From NCBI GenBank assembly GCA_030706665.1, contig JAUZOB010000058.1:1-14040 (forward strand): 14,040 bases of DNA, in the 5' to 3' direction. The notes below the pieces were generated by a model. The model saw only the letters and a list, made by a program, of their open reading frames with translations. It made no database searches and had not been told where the DNA came from. Origin of the DNA: Bacteroidota bacterium. GTDB lineage: Bacteria; Bacteroidota; Bacteroidia; Bacteroidales; Prolixibacteraceae. The position numbers and the translations under genes are program-made. This document shows, in pieces, positions 7,225 to 14,040 of this stretch (the stretch's first letter is position 1; the number at the start of each line of letters is the position of its first letter).

Positions 7225-8238
7225 ATGAAGTTTTCCAATAAAACATACCTTCTTCAAAAGAAGTTCATACTGATTCTAATCCTGGCAATTACTTCCGGGG
7301 TTACTGTCCATGCGCAGGGAATCACGGCTAAAGCAAGGATGGACTCGACCAAAATTCTTTTGGGAGATCAGATAAAGCTGTTCCTTGAAGTAACACATCC
7401 AAAAGATGTAAAGGTTACGTTTCCTGCTTTAAACAAGATGCTCTCCCAAAACCTGGAGCTTATACAAAAAGGGAAAGTAGAGCAATCCGGAGCGGGCAAT
7501 AATTTGGTTAAAGAAGCTATAGAACTGACTGTAACTTCGTTTGACAGCGGAAAGCATGAAATTCCACCTTTCTATTTTAAATACAGCAAAGGAGGAATAA
7601 CCGATTCTGTAAAAACCAACACCCTTACTCTTTCGGTAAACAGCTTCAAGATCGATCAGAAAAAAGGCCCGACTGACATTAAAAGCCCCTATTCTGCATC
7701 ATTGACTTTAAAAGAAATTCTTCCCTATCTTTTGGGAATCATTCTGCTCCTTTCTCTCATATTCTTCCTTCTTTATGCAATTCCACGCAGAAAGAAAGCT
7801 TTACCTTTCCTTTTTAAACAGGAAAAGCCATTGGATCCGCCCCATATAGTAGCTTTGCGTGAATTGGATCATATCAAAGAAGAAAAACCCTGGGAAAAAG
7901 AAAAGATCAAAGAGTTCTATACCGAAACGACGGATATCATCCGTAATTACATCGTAAGACGATTTGGGGTTTCTGCATTGGAACAAACATCTGAAGAAAC
8001 GATTAAAGAATTCCGGAAACAGAGAAATTTGGCAGATGAAAAATCAATCGAGCAATTGGAGCAAATGTTATCACTTGCCGACTTGGTTAAATTTGCAAAA
8101 TATACTCCACTGCCCGACGATCACACTATAACTCTTGCCAATGCCTATTTCTTCATTCTTCACACTCAAATTGAAGAGATGAAGAAACCGGAAATTCCGG
8201 TTGATGACAGGGAAGGCGAAGAAGTTGAAATTCGTTAA
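7225..8238 (+). CDS. Bat-cluster membrane protein: signal peptide, periplasmic beta domain, TM helix, BatD-like cytoplasmic tail
   Basis: This 337-aa protein lies between the DUF58 gene and batA and has no established symbol that I recognise. Seen directly: a signal peptide (about 10-31, cleavage near VHAQG); a predicted beta-rich periplasmic domain at about 32-155 (KARMDSTKILLGDQIKLFLEV resembles the opening of BatD-type domains); a membrane helix at about 167-187 followed by the basic PRRKKALP; and a charged helical cytoplasmic tail at about 200-325. The tail contains FYTETTDIIRNYIVRRFGV and LADLVKFAKYTPLP, which match in order and spacing the end of BatD downstream (FYEAVLKAFWGYLSDKLSI and CEFARYAPAEL). 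It is therefore probably a shorter BatD paralogue or DUF4381-like component. The close gaps (4 bp before, 11 bp after) mark it as part of the same transcript. The residues shared with BatD suggest that both tails bind the same cytoplasmic partner (inference). Confidence 0.85.
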   Translation: MKFSNKTYLLQKKFILILILAITSGVTVHAQGITAKARMDSTKILLGDQIKLFLEVTHPKDVKVTFPALNKMLSQNLELIQKGKVEQSGAGNNLVKEAIELTVTSFDSGKHEIPPFYFKYSKGGITDSVKTNTLTLSVNSFKIDQKKGPTDIKSPYSASLTLKEILPYLLGIILLLSLIFFLLYAIPRRKKALPFLFKQEKPLDPPHIVALRELDHIKEEKPWEKEKIKEFYTETTDIIRNYIVRRFGVSALEQTSEETIKEFRKQRNLADEKSIEQLEQMLSLADLVKFAKYTPLPDDHTITLANAYFFILHTQIEEMKKPEIPVDDREGEEVEIR

Positions 8239-8249
8239 AAGATCAAATT

Positions 8250-9242
8250 ATGCATAGTTATACGTTTGCAAATCCTGAGTACTTTTATTTACTCCTTCTG
8301 CTGATTCCAATGATCGGGTGGTATATATACCGCCATCGTCAATTTGGAGCCAGCTTAAAGGTCTCCACCCTTGAAGGATTAAAAAAAGCGCCCATCACTT
8401 ATAAACACATCCTGCGGCACCTGCTATTTGTATTCCGCGTTTTCGCCATTGCTTTAATTATTGTAGCACTGGCAAGACCTCAGTCTTCAAGTAGCAGGCA
8501 CAATGTAAAAACAGAAGGGATCGATATTGTTCTCGCCCTTGACGTTTCAAGCACTATGCTTGCAAAGGATTTTAATCCTGACCGAATTGAAGCGGCCAAA
8601 AGAGTTGCGATTGAATTTATATCAGGAAGACCCAATGACCGAATCGGCTTGGTCATCTTCAGTGGACAAAGTTTTACCCAGTGCCCGCTAACAACTGACC
8701 GTTCGACTGTAATCAACCTCTTCAAAGACATCAGAAGCGGAGTTCTTGAAGACGGAACAGCAATCGGGAACGGACTGGCCACTGCGGTAGCACGACTAAA
8801 AGAGAGCCAGGCTGCCAGCAAAGTTGTGCTTTTGTTAACGGATGGAGAAAACAACATGGGCGAAGTTCCGCCTCTTACCGCAGCTGAAATTGCAAAGACA
8901 TTCGGAGTAAGGGTTTATACCATTGGCGTAGGAAGCCTCGGGACTGCCCCCTACCCTTTTCAAACCCCTTATGGAATTCAGTTTCAAAATGTAGAGGTTA
9001 AGATTGACGAAGGGCTGTTAAAACAAATTGCCCATATGACCGGAGGACAATACTACAGAGCAACGAACAATAAAAAGTTAGTTGAAATCTATCAGGAAAT
9101 TGACAGACTGGAAAAGTCAAAGATTGATATCAGCGAAGTACATCGCAAATACGAAGTATATCATCCTTATGTATTAGCAGCCGGACTGTTATTGATCCTT
9201 TCTCTTCTTTTGAAGTATACGTTATTACGAAATATCCCTTAA
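8250..9242 (+). CDS. batA: BatA, membrane-anchored VWA domain protein
   Basis: BatA (330 aa) is a core protein of the Bacteroides aerotolerance cluster. Two N-terminal helices (about 11-27 and 58-76) flank a basic loop (YRHRQ ... KKAP), and a third helix lies at about 307-326. By the positive-inside rule the loop is cytoplasmic, which places the VWA domain (about 90-290) in the periplasm. The metal-ion-dependent adhesion site is present: D98-V-S-S-T102, T170 in DGTAIGNG, and D198 in TDGEN. The first motif has Thr where the canonical DxSxS has Ser, a conservative change that keeps the hydroxyl. The opening ANPEYFYLLLLLIP and the motif MLAKDFNPDRIEAAK are typical of BatA. It is followed 19 bp later by its paralogue batB. 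In other bacteria Bat proteins have been linked to oxygen or oxidative stress survival; the mechanism is unsettled. Confidence 0.93.
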   Translation: MHSYTFANPEYFYLLLLLIPMIGWYIYRHRQFGASLKVSTLEGLKKAPITYKHILRHLLFVFRVFAIALIIVALARPQSSSSRHNVKTEGIDIVLALDVSSTMLAKDFNPDRIEAAKRVAIEFISGRPNDRIGLVIFSGQSFTQCPLTTDRSTVINLFKDIRSGVLEDGTAIGNGLATAVARLKESQAASKVVLLLTDGENNMGEVPPLTAAEIAKTFGVRVYTIGVGSLGTAPYPFQTPYGIQFQNVEVKIDEGLLKQIAHMTGGQYYRATNNKKLVEIYQEIDRLEKSKIDISEVHRKYEVYHPYVLAAGLLLILSLLLKYTLLRNIP

Positions 9243-9261
9243 TCAAAAACCAGAATCAGCT

Positions 9262-10296
9262 ATGTTCAGGTTTGCAGAACCAGATTATTTATATTTATTG
9301 ATTATCATTCCGGTACTATGTGTCTTTTTCGGGCTTTCACGCTTACACAGAAAAAAGGCATTGCAGGAATTTGGAAATACACAGCTATTAAAAGAATTAA
9401 TGCCCAATGTGTCCAACTATCGGCCATGGATCAAATTCTTTATATTGCAGCTCGCTTTAGTCTTTCTCATTACCGGATTGGCACAACCTCAGTTCGGCAC
9501 CAAAATTGACAAAGTAAAAAAGAGAGGGATTGAGCTCATCATTGCACTTGACGTTTCCAATAGTATGTTGGCCCAGGATATCCAACCCAACAGGCTGGAG
9601 AGAGCGAAACAGGCTATCGATCGATTAATTGATCAACTTCAAAATGATCGTATCGGAGTCATCGTTTTTGCCGGTGATGCTTATACCCAGCTCCCTATTA
9701 CCAACGATTACGCCTCAGCCAAACTATTTCTTTCCTCTATCCATCCCTCTATGATTCCAGTTCAGGGAACAGCTATCGGAAAGGCAATCAACCTGGCAAC
9801 AAGCTCTTTCAGTCCAAAAGCAGATAAAAACAAAGCACTGATTATAATCACCGACGGAGAAAACCATGAAGATGATGCGGTTGCTGCCGCCAAAGATGCA
9901 GCAGATCATAAAATCGTCATTCACACTTTAGGGATGGGATTACCCGAAGGAGCTCCTATTCCTTATGACCGTGGCAATGGTGTTATCGATTATCGTCGTG
10001 ATAAAGACGGGAAAGTGGTCGTATCCAAGCTGGATGAGAATATGCTGAAAGAAATTGCCGCAGCCGGCAAAGGACTTTATGTCCGGGCTAATAATTCACA
10101 AATTGGATTGGAAGCCCTCTTTGATCAGATCAATAAAATGGAAAAGAAACAAATGGAAGCATCCATGTATTCCGAATACAATGATCAGTATCAATATCTG
10201 ATCGGTCTTGGACTTCTTTTCCTCTTTATTGAATACATGGTACTTGAGAGAAAAAACAGATTCTTAAAGAATTTCAAGTTATTCAGTGTGAAATAA
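9262..10296 (+). CDS. batB: BatB, membrane-anchored VWA domain protein
   Basis: BatB (344 aa) is a tandem paralogue of BatA with the same layout: helix 1 (about 10-25), a basic loop RLHRKK, helix 2 (about 55-75), a VWA domain (about 89-290) predicted periplasmic, and a last helix (about 313-328) with a basic cytoplasmic end. The MIDAS is canonical: D97-V-S-N-S101, T170 in GTAIGKA, and D198 in ITDGENHEDD. The adjacent MLAQDIQPNRLERAKQ and DRIGVIVFAGDAYTQLP are classic BatB sequence. Asp and Thr positions are nearly identical in number to BatA, so the two probably form a heteromeric pair (inference). The stop is 4 bp before the batC start. Confidence 0.94.
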   Translation: MFRFAEPDYLYLLIIIPVLCVFFGLSRLHRKKALQEFGNTQLLKELMPNVSNYRPWIKFFILQLALVFLITGLAQPQFGTKIDKVKKRGIELIIALDVSNSMLAQDIQPNRLERAKQAIDRLIDQLQNDRIGVIVFAGDAYTQLPITNDYASAKLFLSSIHPSMIPVQGTAIGKAINLATSSFSPKADKNKALIIITDGENHEDDAVAAAKDAADHKIVIHTLGMGLPEGAPIPYDRGNGVIDYRRDKDGKVVVSKLDENMLKEIAAAGKGLYVRANNSQIGLEALFDQINKMEKKQMEASMYSEYNDQYQYLIGLGLLFLFIEYMVLERKNRFLKNFKLFSVK

Positions 10297-10300
10297 GCTT

Positions 10301-11053
10301 ATGATGATGAAGAAAATAATATTCATTTTGGCCCTGTTCATTCTTTCTGCCGGATATTCATTCGGACAGAAAGAAAGGAAATTCGTACGTGAAGGGAATA
10401 AACTTTACGAACAGGCCTTAAGTGATACTAAAAAATTAGATACCGTTACATTCAACAAAGCGGAGATTGCTTATCGAAAAGCACTTAATTTGAAACCCAA
10501 AGAATATAAGTGGAACTTTAATCTGGCTGATGCATTATACAAACAAAAGAGATTCAGCGAAGCAGAGAAAAGTTTTAAAGCTCTCAGCACCAAATGTACT
10601 GATAAAATGGACAAAGCCCGTTGTTTCCACAACCTGGGTAATTCATTGATCATGCAGAACAAAATTGATGAAAGTATTGATGCTTATAAAGATGCTCTTC
10701 GCTTGAATCCAAAAGATATGGATACGAAGTATAACTTAGCATACGCACAAAGTCAAAAGAAGAAGCAGAACGACAAGAACAATAAGAATAACAAAAACAA
10801 CAAGAACCAACAGAATAAAAATAACAAGAACAATCAGAATAAGAACAACCAAAACAAAGATCAGAACAAGAATCAAAATAAGGATCAAAATAAGAACAAT
10901 CAGAATAAACAGGATCAGAACAGCGGACTGTCTAAAAGCAATGCCCAAAGTATCCTTCAAGCCTTAGATAATGAAGAAAAAAATAATCAGCAAAAGCTTC
11001 GTAAACTGAAGGCTCAAAGTGCACAAAGGCAAAAAATTGATAAAGACTGGTAA
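10301..11053 (+). CDS. batC: BatC, exported TPR protein with Asn/Lys-rich low-complexity tail
   Basis: This 250-aa TPR protein of the Bat cluster is probably periplasmic and partners with the VWA proteins. Three ATG codons in a row (10301, 10304, 10307) give an uncertain exact start; the signal peptide spans about 1-23 (IIFILALFILSAGYSFGQ) and has no lipobox Cys. TPR units follow at about 30-150, including AEIAYRKALNLKPKEYKWNFNLADALYKQKRF and CFHNLGNSLIMQNKIDESIDAYKDALRLNP. Residues 153-207 are almost only Asn, Lys, Gln and Asp, in short variants of KNNKN, QNKNN and DQNKN. The C-terminal part ends with an amphipathic basic helix (QKLRKLKAQSAQRQKIDKDW). Charged or polar low-complexity tracts are usual in BatC homologues, though composition differs. 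The tract probably acts as a flexible spacer (inference). Confidence 0.9.
   Translation: MMMKKIIFILALFILSAGYSFGQKERKFVREGNKLYEQALSDTKKLDTVTFNKAEIAYRKALNLKPKEYKWNFNLADALYKQKRFSEAEKSFKALSTKCTDKMDKARCFHNLGNSLIMQNKIDESIDAYKDALRLNPKDMDTKYNLAYAQSQKKKQNDKNNKNNKNNKNQQNKNNKNNQNKNNQNKDQNKNQNKDQNKNNQNKQDQNSGLSKSNAQSILQALDNEEKNNQQKLRKLKAQSAQRQKIDKDW
10757..10921 (+). repeat. Degenerate AAC/AAG/CAG codon repeat encoding the BatC Asn/Lys-rich tract
   Basis: About 165 bp consist of irregular iterations of AAG, AAC, AAT, CAG and GAT codons with nearly pure A plus occasional C/G/T. Unit order varies (for example AAGAACAAT, CAGAATAAG, GATCAGAAC), so it is a degenerate, not perfect, tandem repeat. Such tracts can expand or contract by slippage. 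In-frame changes of multiples of three would be tolerated by the protein. Confidence 0.7.
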
Positions 11054-11094
11054 TATAATTTAGTAAATAAAATACGCAAAGAGGATTTTCAACC

Positions 11095-12909
11095 ATGAAA
11101 CAGAAAATCGTTGTTTTTGCAGCGTTTCTTTTCCTGACCTTTCATGCCATAGGCGCTCAGGTCAGATTTAGAATGTCCGGTCCGGACATTGTATCAATTG
11201 GTGATCAATTCCGTCTCTCTTTCATACTCAATGCAGAGGGACGCGATCTTAAACTGCCAAACCTTGACGACTTTGACCTTCTAATGGGGCCCAGTGTATC
11301 AAGTAGCAGCAGCACGGTCATTATTAACGGACAGGTAACCCAATCCTCCGAGTATTCTTACACCTATATTCTTAGAGCTAAGAAAATAGGGAAATTCAGT
11401 ATCCGGCCGGCTACGGTCAACATCGGTGGTAAAACCGTTCCCTCGAACGGTATACAGATTCAGGTTATCAAAGGATCAACCGGAAATCGTTCGCAACAAC
11501 AATCCGGCAATGATGATCAGTCTGCACAACGGGCAAGTTTTGGGAAAGTTGGGAAAAACGATCTCTTTGTCCGGATGAATGTTGACAAGAACACAGTATA
11601 TAAAGGTCAACATGTTGTGGCCACAATGAAAATATATACCCGGGTAAATGTTGCAGGATTTAATGATGTACACTTCCCAACCTTTGATGGCTTCTGGAAT
11701 CAGGATGTAGAAATGCCCCAACAGATTTCAATGACAAGAGAGGTCGTCAACGGTCAGGTTTATAATGTCGGGATACTGAAAAAGACAGTGCTCTTCCCTC
11801 AAAAAACAGGAAAAATATTAATCAAACCATTCGATATCGAATGCATTGTACAACAACATTCGGCACCTCGAAATATATTCGATGACTTCTTCGGGTCTGT
11901 TCGTAATGTAAAAACAAAGGTTGCCAGTAACTCCGCAACGATCAATGTAAAACCATTACCAACACCACCTGCTGATTTTTCAGGAGGAGTCGGATCACTT
12001 CAAATGAGTGCTTCGCTTGATAAGTCGTCAGTTCCTGCCAATGAAGCAGCAACACTAAAAATTAACATTAGTGGTAACGGAAACCTGAAATTAATCGAAC
12101 CGTTAAAGATTAATTTCCCTTCGGGATTTGAGTCCTACGATCCGAAAACCAACATGAATATTAAGTCATCGGCAGGCGGAGTATATGGCAATATCTCATT
12201 CGATTATCTTTTTATACCAAGAAACGAAGGCCAATTCACAATTCCGGCGATTTCGTTCATATTCTTTAATCCATCGAACGGACAGTATGAACGAAGAACT
12301 GCAGGACCCTTCTCGTTGAAAGTAACCAAAAGTACCGGTGGAGGTGCAACTTTAGTCGGCAACTATTCACAACAGGACCTGAAGCTTCTCGGACAAGACA
12401 TTCGGTATATAAAGACCAGCGAGAATATTCAACCTAAAGGACAGACCCTATATTCTTCAACATGGTTTTATCTCCTATTTTTACTTGCAGTATTAGCTTT
12501 TGCAGCAACCGTTGCGTTGAACCGGAAAAGAGCACGCGAAAATGCGAATCTCGAGTTGATGCGTCACCGAAAAGCAAGTAAGGTTGCCCGTAAAAACTTA
12601 CGGAATGCGTCAATTCAGCTTAAGGCAAATAATAAAGAGCAATTTTATGAAGCTGTACTGAAAGCATTCTGGGGGTATTTAAGCGATAAACTAAGCATAC
12701 CTGTTGCTGATCTGAACAGGGAAACAGCGGTTGAATCATTACGTCAACAACAGATATCGGATGATCTTGTAAAAGAATTCCTCGATATAGTCGATAACTG
12801 CGAATTTGCCCGTTACGCTCCGGCTGAATTAACAGGCCCGATGAATGACGTTTATAAAAAAGCGGAAAAGGTGATGAACGAGCTTGATCATCAAATCAGT
12901 AAAAAATAA
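11095..12909 (+). CDS. batD: BatD, large membrane protein with periplasmic beta-domain repeats
   Basis: BatD (604 aa) is the largest Bat component. A signal peptide (about 1-22, ending near IGAQ) leads to a long periplasmic part (about 23-450) of probable beta-sandwich domains. The opening VRFRMSGPDIVSIGDQFRLSFILN and a second similar block near 155-180 (LFVRMNVDKNTVYKGQHVVATMKIY) suggest repeated domains, and a third starts near 302 (LQMSASLDKSSVPANEAATLKINISG). A membrane helix lies at about 458-475, followed by basic NRKRAR and a cytoplasmic helical domain to the end (FYEAVLKAFWGYLSDKL ... CEFARYAPAE). That tail resembles the one of the 337-aa protein encoded at 7225-8238. ATG 11095 is preceded at 9 bp by AAAGAGGA (11078-11085), the best Shine-Dalgarno match in the cluster, after a 41-bp gap. 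The family is annotated as oxygen tolerance protein; its biochemical role is not known. Confidence 0.93.
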   Translation: MKQKIVVFAAFLFLTFHAIGAQVRFRMSGPDIVSIGDQFRLSFILNAEGRDLKLPNLDDFDLLMGPSVSSSSSTVIINGQVTQSSEYSYTYILRAKKIGKFSIRPATVNIGGKTVPSNGIQIQVIKGSTGNRSQQQSGNDDQSAQRASFGKVGKNDLFVRMNVDKNTVYKGQHVVATMKIYTRVNVAGFNDVHFPTFDGFWNQDVEMPQQISMTREVVNGQVYNVGILKKTVLFPQKTGKILIKPFDIECIVQQHSAPRNIFDDFFGSVRNVKTKVASNSATINVKPLPTPPADFSGGVGSLQMSASLDKSSVPANEAATLKINISGNGNLKLIEPLKINFPSGFESYDPKTNMNIKSSAGGVYGNISFDYLFIPRNEGQFTIPAISFIFFNPSNGQYERRTAGPFSLKVTKSTGGGATLVGNYSQQDLKLLGQDIRYIKTSENIQPKGQTLYSSTWFYLLFLLAVLAFAATVALNRKRARENANLELMRHRKASKVARKNLRNASIQLKANNKEQFYEAVLKAFWGYLSDKLSIPVADLNRETAVESLRQQQISDDLVKEFLDIVDNCEFARYAPAELTGPMNDVYKKAEKVMNELDHQISKK

Positions 12910-12941
12910 AGGATTAGAATAACGATTTAGAAATTTGAAAC

Positions 12942-13697
12942 ATGAAAAAGATACTGATCATTCTGCTCCTTGCAATAGGAATCTCACAGACAAAGGCTGA
13001 AACCTCCAGTCAAATGTTCGAGAAAGCCGGATTGCTTTATTCGCAGTCAAAATATAAAGAAGCCACTCAGATCTATGAAAAAATTCTAAGCAACGATCAA
13101 GAGTCTGCGGAGGTCTATTACAATTTGGGAAACATCTATTATAAAAGCGGAAAGTTTACCAAAGCCATCTTAAACTACGAAAGGGCAAAGCTGCTTGACC
13201 CTTCTGACGAAGATATAACCTACAATCTTGAATTGGCCAATCTTCACATTCAGGACAAGATTCAACCTGTCCCGCAGGTCTTCTTTGTCCGCTGGTGGCA
13301 TCATTTTATAAATCTGAATACAGCGAACGGATGGGGGACAATTAGCCTTATATTCTTTATTCTCTTTCTGACAGCTGCCGGGTTCTTCCTTTTAACCCGT
13401 TCTGTCCTTGTTAAAAAAGGATCATTTGGAATCGGTATCCTTTTCTTCTTTGTATTCATTTTCAGCTTTGGGTTCGGCTGGACTCTAAAATGCAAATTCG
13501 AAAGGCACGATGAAGCAATCATCATGGCTCCTACGGTCACCATAAAAAGCTCACCCGATAATAACGGAAACAACCTTTTTATAGTTCACGAAGGTCTTAA
13601 AGTAAAGATAACCGATCAGATCGGGAAATGGGTTGAGATTCGTCTTAGTGATGGCAATAAAGGATGGATGCCCGATGATACAATGACCAGAATTTAA
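12942..13697 (+). CDS. batE: BatE, TPR protein with two TM helices and C-terminal SH3-like domain
   Basis: BatE (251 aa) closes the Bat cluster. A signal peptide (about 1-19, LLAIGISQTKAE) is followed by TPR repeats at about 22-105 (GLLYSQSKYKEATQIYEKIL; VYYNLGNIYYKSGKFTKAILNYERAKLLDP). Two membrane helices lie at about 132-152 and 161-180, joined by a short basic loop (TRSVLVKK) that should face the cytoplasm. A bacterial SH3-like domain spans about 190-251 (AIIMAPTVTIKSSP; GLKVKITDQIGKWVEIRLSDGNKGWMP). Both the TPR and SH3-like parts are thus predicted to be periplasmic. SH3-like domains of this type often bind peptidoglycan peptides or protein partners, which could tether the complex to the envelope (inference). 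The gene follows batD by 32 bp and is followed 20 bp later by a strong terminator. Confidence 0.92.
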   Translation: MKKILIILLLAIGISQTKAETSSQMFEKAGLLYSQSKYKEATQIYEKILSNDQESAEVYYNLGNIYYKSGKFTKAILNYERAKLLDPSDEDITYNLELANLHIQDKIQPVPQVFFVRWWHHFINLNTANGWGTISLIFFILFLTAAGFFLLTRSVLVKKGSFGIGILFFFVFIFSFGFGWTLKCKFERHDEAIIMAPTVTIKSSPDNNGNNLFIVHEGLKVKITDQIGKWVEIRLSDGNKGWMPDDTMTRI

Positions 13698-13717
13698 GAA
13701 ATCAAAATACGATCAAT

Positions 13718-13745
13718 AAAAAGGAGTCCGAAGACTCCTTTTTTT
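13718..13745 (+). terminator. Rho-independent terminator of the Bat cluster
   Basis: AAAAAGGAGTC (13718-13728) pairs perfectly with GACTCCTTTTT (13733-13743) around a CGAA tetraloop, and the T-run continues to 13745. It starts 20 bp after the batE stop. No comparable hairpin occurs between any of the eight upstream genes, which supports a single transcriptional unit from moxR to batE. Confidence 0.92.
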
Positions 13746-13865
13746 GTGCCCTATCCCTAATTCGGAATCATAGATAAGTATATATCTCCCCGTTCCTGTT
13801 ATGATATGCGGATAACCTCTATACCATCTCCGATACAAGTACAATATTCATTGGTCTTTTTCAGT

Positions 13866-13918
13866 TGGTTCAGACATGGTTCAATCGTCATTTCGATATA
13901 TGAACCATGTCTGAACCA
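13866..13918. repeat. 18-bp perfect inverted repeat (long hairpin)
   Basis: TGGTTCAGACATGGTTCA (13866-13883) is the exact reverse complement of TGAACCATGTCTGAACCA (13901-13918). Inside, ATCG (13884-13887) can pair with CGAT (13894-13897), leaving a 3-base bulge and a 6-base loop. There is no T-run directly after it, so it is not a typical terminator, and one already precedes it. Function unknown: possibly a protein-binding site, a recombination site, a mobile-repeat relic or an RNA-stabilising hairpin. Confidence 0.85.
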
Positions 13919-13926
13919 TGTCTGAA
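13901..13926. repeat. Tandem 11-bp repeat (TGAACCATGTC, 2.4 copies)
   Basis: TGAACCATGTC occurs at 13901-13911 and again at 13912-13922, followed by the partial copy TGAA (13923-13926). The 11-bp period places copies on nearly the same face of the helix, as in operators or iterons. The left arm of the inverted repeat carries about one and a half copies in the opposite orientation (13867-13883). Confidence 0.85.
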
Positions 13927-14040
13927 GGACGAACGAAATAAGGTGTTGCTATCTTGTTGTTCTCTTTTTAAGAACTCAATATCCCGCTCAGGATTCTTGA
14001 TGTTTTTGTTTCATCAGAATTCATTTTCATCCGGTAATAA

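Larger units (their letters stand above)
13746..14040. other. Non-coding region downstream of the Bat cluster
   Basis: These 295 bases up to the window edge contain no open frame with protein-like features. The only clear structure is the inverted and tandem repeat at 13866-13926. Short open frames touch the window edge on both strands (from ATG 14000 on the plus strand; to 13968 on the minus strand), but neither is long enough to judge. Confidence 0.6.

Noticed and set aside
10736..10960. Minus-strand frame giving a Leu/Ile/Val-rich 'membrane' peptide
   Set aside because: It is the mirror of the AAC/AAG codon tract of batC; the hydrophobic composition is a by-product of the repeat.
13885..14010. 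41-codon minus-strand stretch without stop that looks mildly protein-like (NPERDIEFLKREQQ)
   Set aside because: It follows two stop codons, has no early start codon and runs into the repeat element. A gene relic is possible but unsupported.
14000..14040. ATG on the plus strand open to the window edge
   Set aside because: Only 13 codons are visible, with no ribosome binding site or recognisable N-terminus.
13968..14040. Minus-strand frame entering from the window edge and ending at 13968
   Set aside because: At most 23 residues are visible and they match no family end that I recognise.
1..14040. CRISPR array, tRNA, rRNA, insertion sequence or prophage signals
   Set aside because: No regularly spaced repeats, tRNA-like folds, transposase motifs or phage genes were found on reading both strands by eye.

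Overview
The window looks like a chromosomal segment of a Bacteroidota bacterium, most likely order Bacteroidales. Four things point there: the gene families (a lamin-tail OadG-type decarboxylase subunit, a TPR-histidine kinase, a complete Bacteroides aerotolerance or 'Bat' cluster), AT-rich DNA, mostly weak Shine-Dalgarno sequences, and a TAnnTTTG-type -7 element. The genus cannot be fixed from the sequence. No tRNA, rRNA, CRISPR array, insertion sequence or phage gene was seen.

Region 1 (1-1923, + strand) is the 3' part of a biotin-dependent acyl-CoA decarboxylase/carboxylase operon. It holds the C-terminal 189 residues of the carboxyltransferase subunit (MmdA/PccB type), a membrane-anchored OadG-like subunit with an exported lamin-tail domain, and a biotin carrier protein with the EAMKMEN biotinylation motif. 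A strong terminator follows at 2041-2068. The membrane beta subunit (Na+ pump) usually found beside these genes is not present downstream.

Region 2 (2299-5130) has a hybrid-free sensor histidine kinase with an exported TPR sensor domain (+ strand). It converges with, and overlaps by 39 bp, the tRNA pseudouridine synthase gene truA (- strand). No response regulator lies beside the kinase.

Region 3 (5323-13697, + strand) is an eight-gene Bat cluster with gaps of only 4-41 bp: MoxR AAA+ ATPase, DUF58 protein, a signal-peptide/TM protein with a BatD-like tail, BatA, BatB, BatC, BatD and BatE. It closes with a rho-independent terminator at 13718-13745. By the positive-inside rule, MoxR, DUF58 and the C-terminal tails of the 337-aa protein and BatD are cytoplasmic. 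The VWA domains of BatA/BatB, the TPR domains of BatC/BatE, the SH3-like domain of BatE and the beta-rich parts of BatD and its relative are periplasmic. The cluster therefore reads as one trans-membrane machine in which a cytoplasmic ATPase is coupled to periplasmic metal-ion-binding and TPR proteins. This family is known but mechanistically poorly understood.

Region 4 (13746-14040) has no supportable gene. It contains an 18-bp perfect inverted repeat whose right arm is part of a tandem 11-bp repeat. Of the non-coding signals here, this is the least explained.
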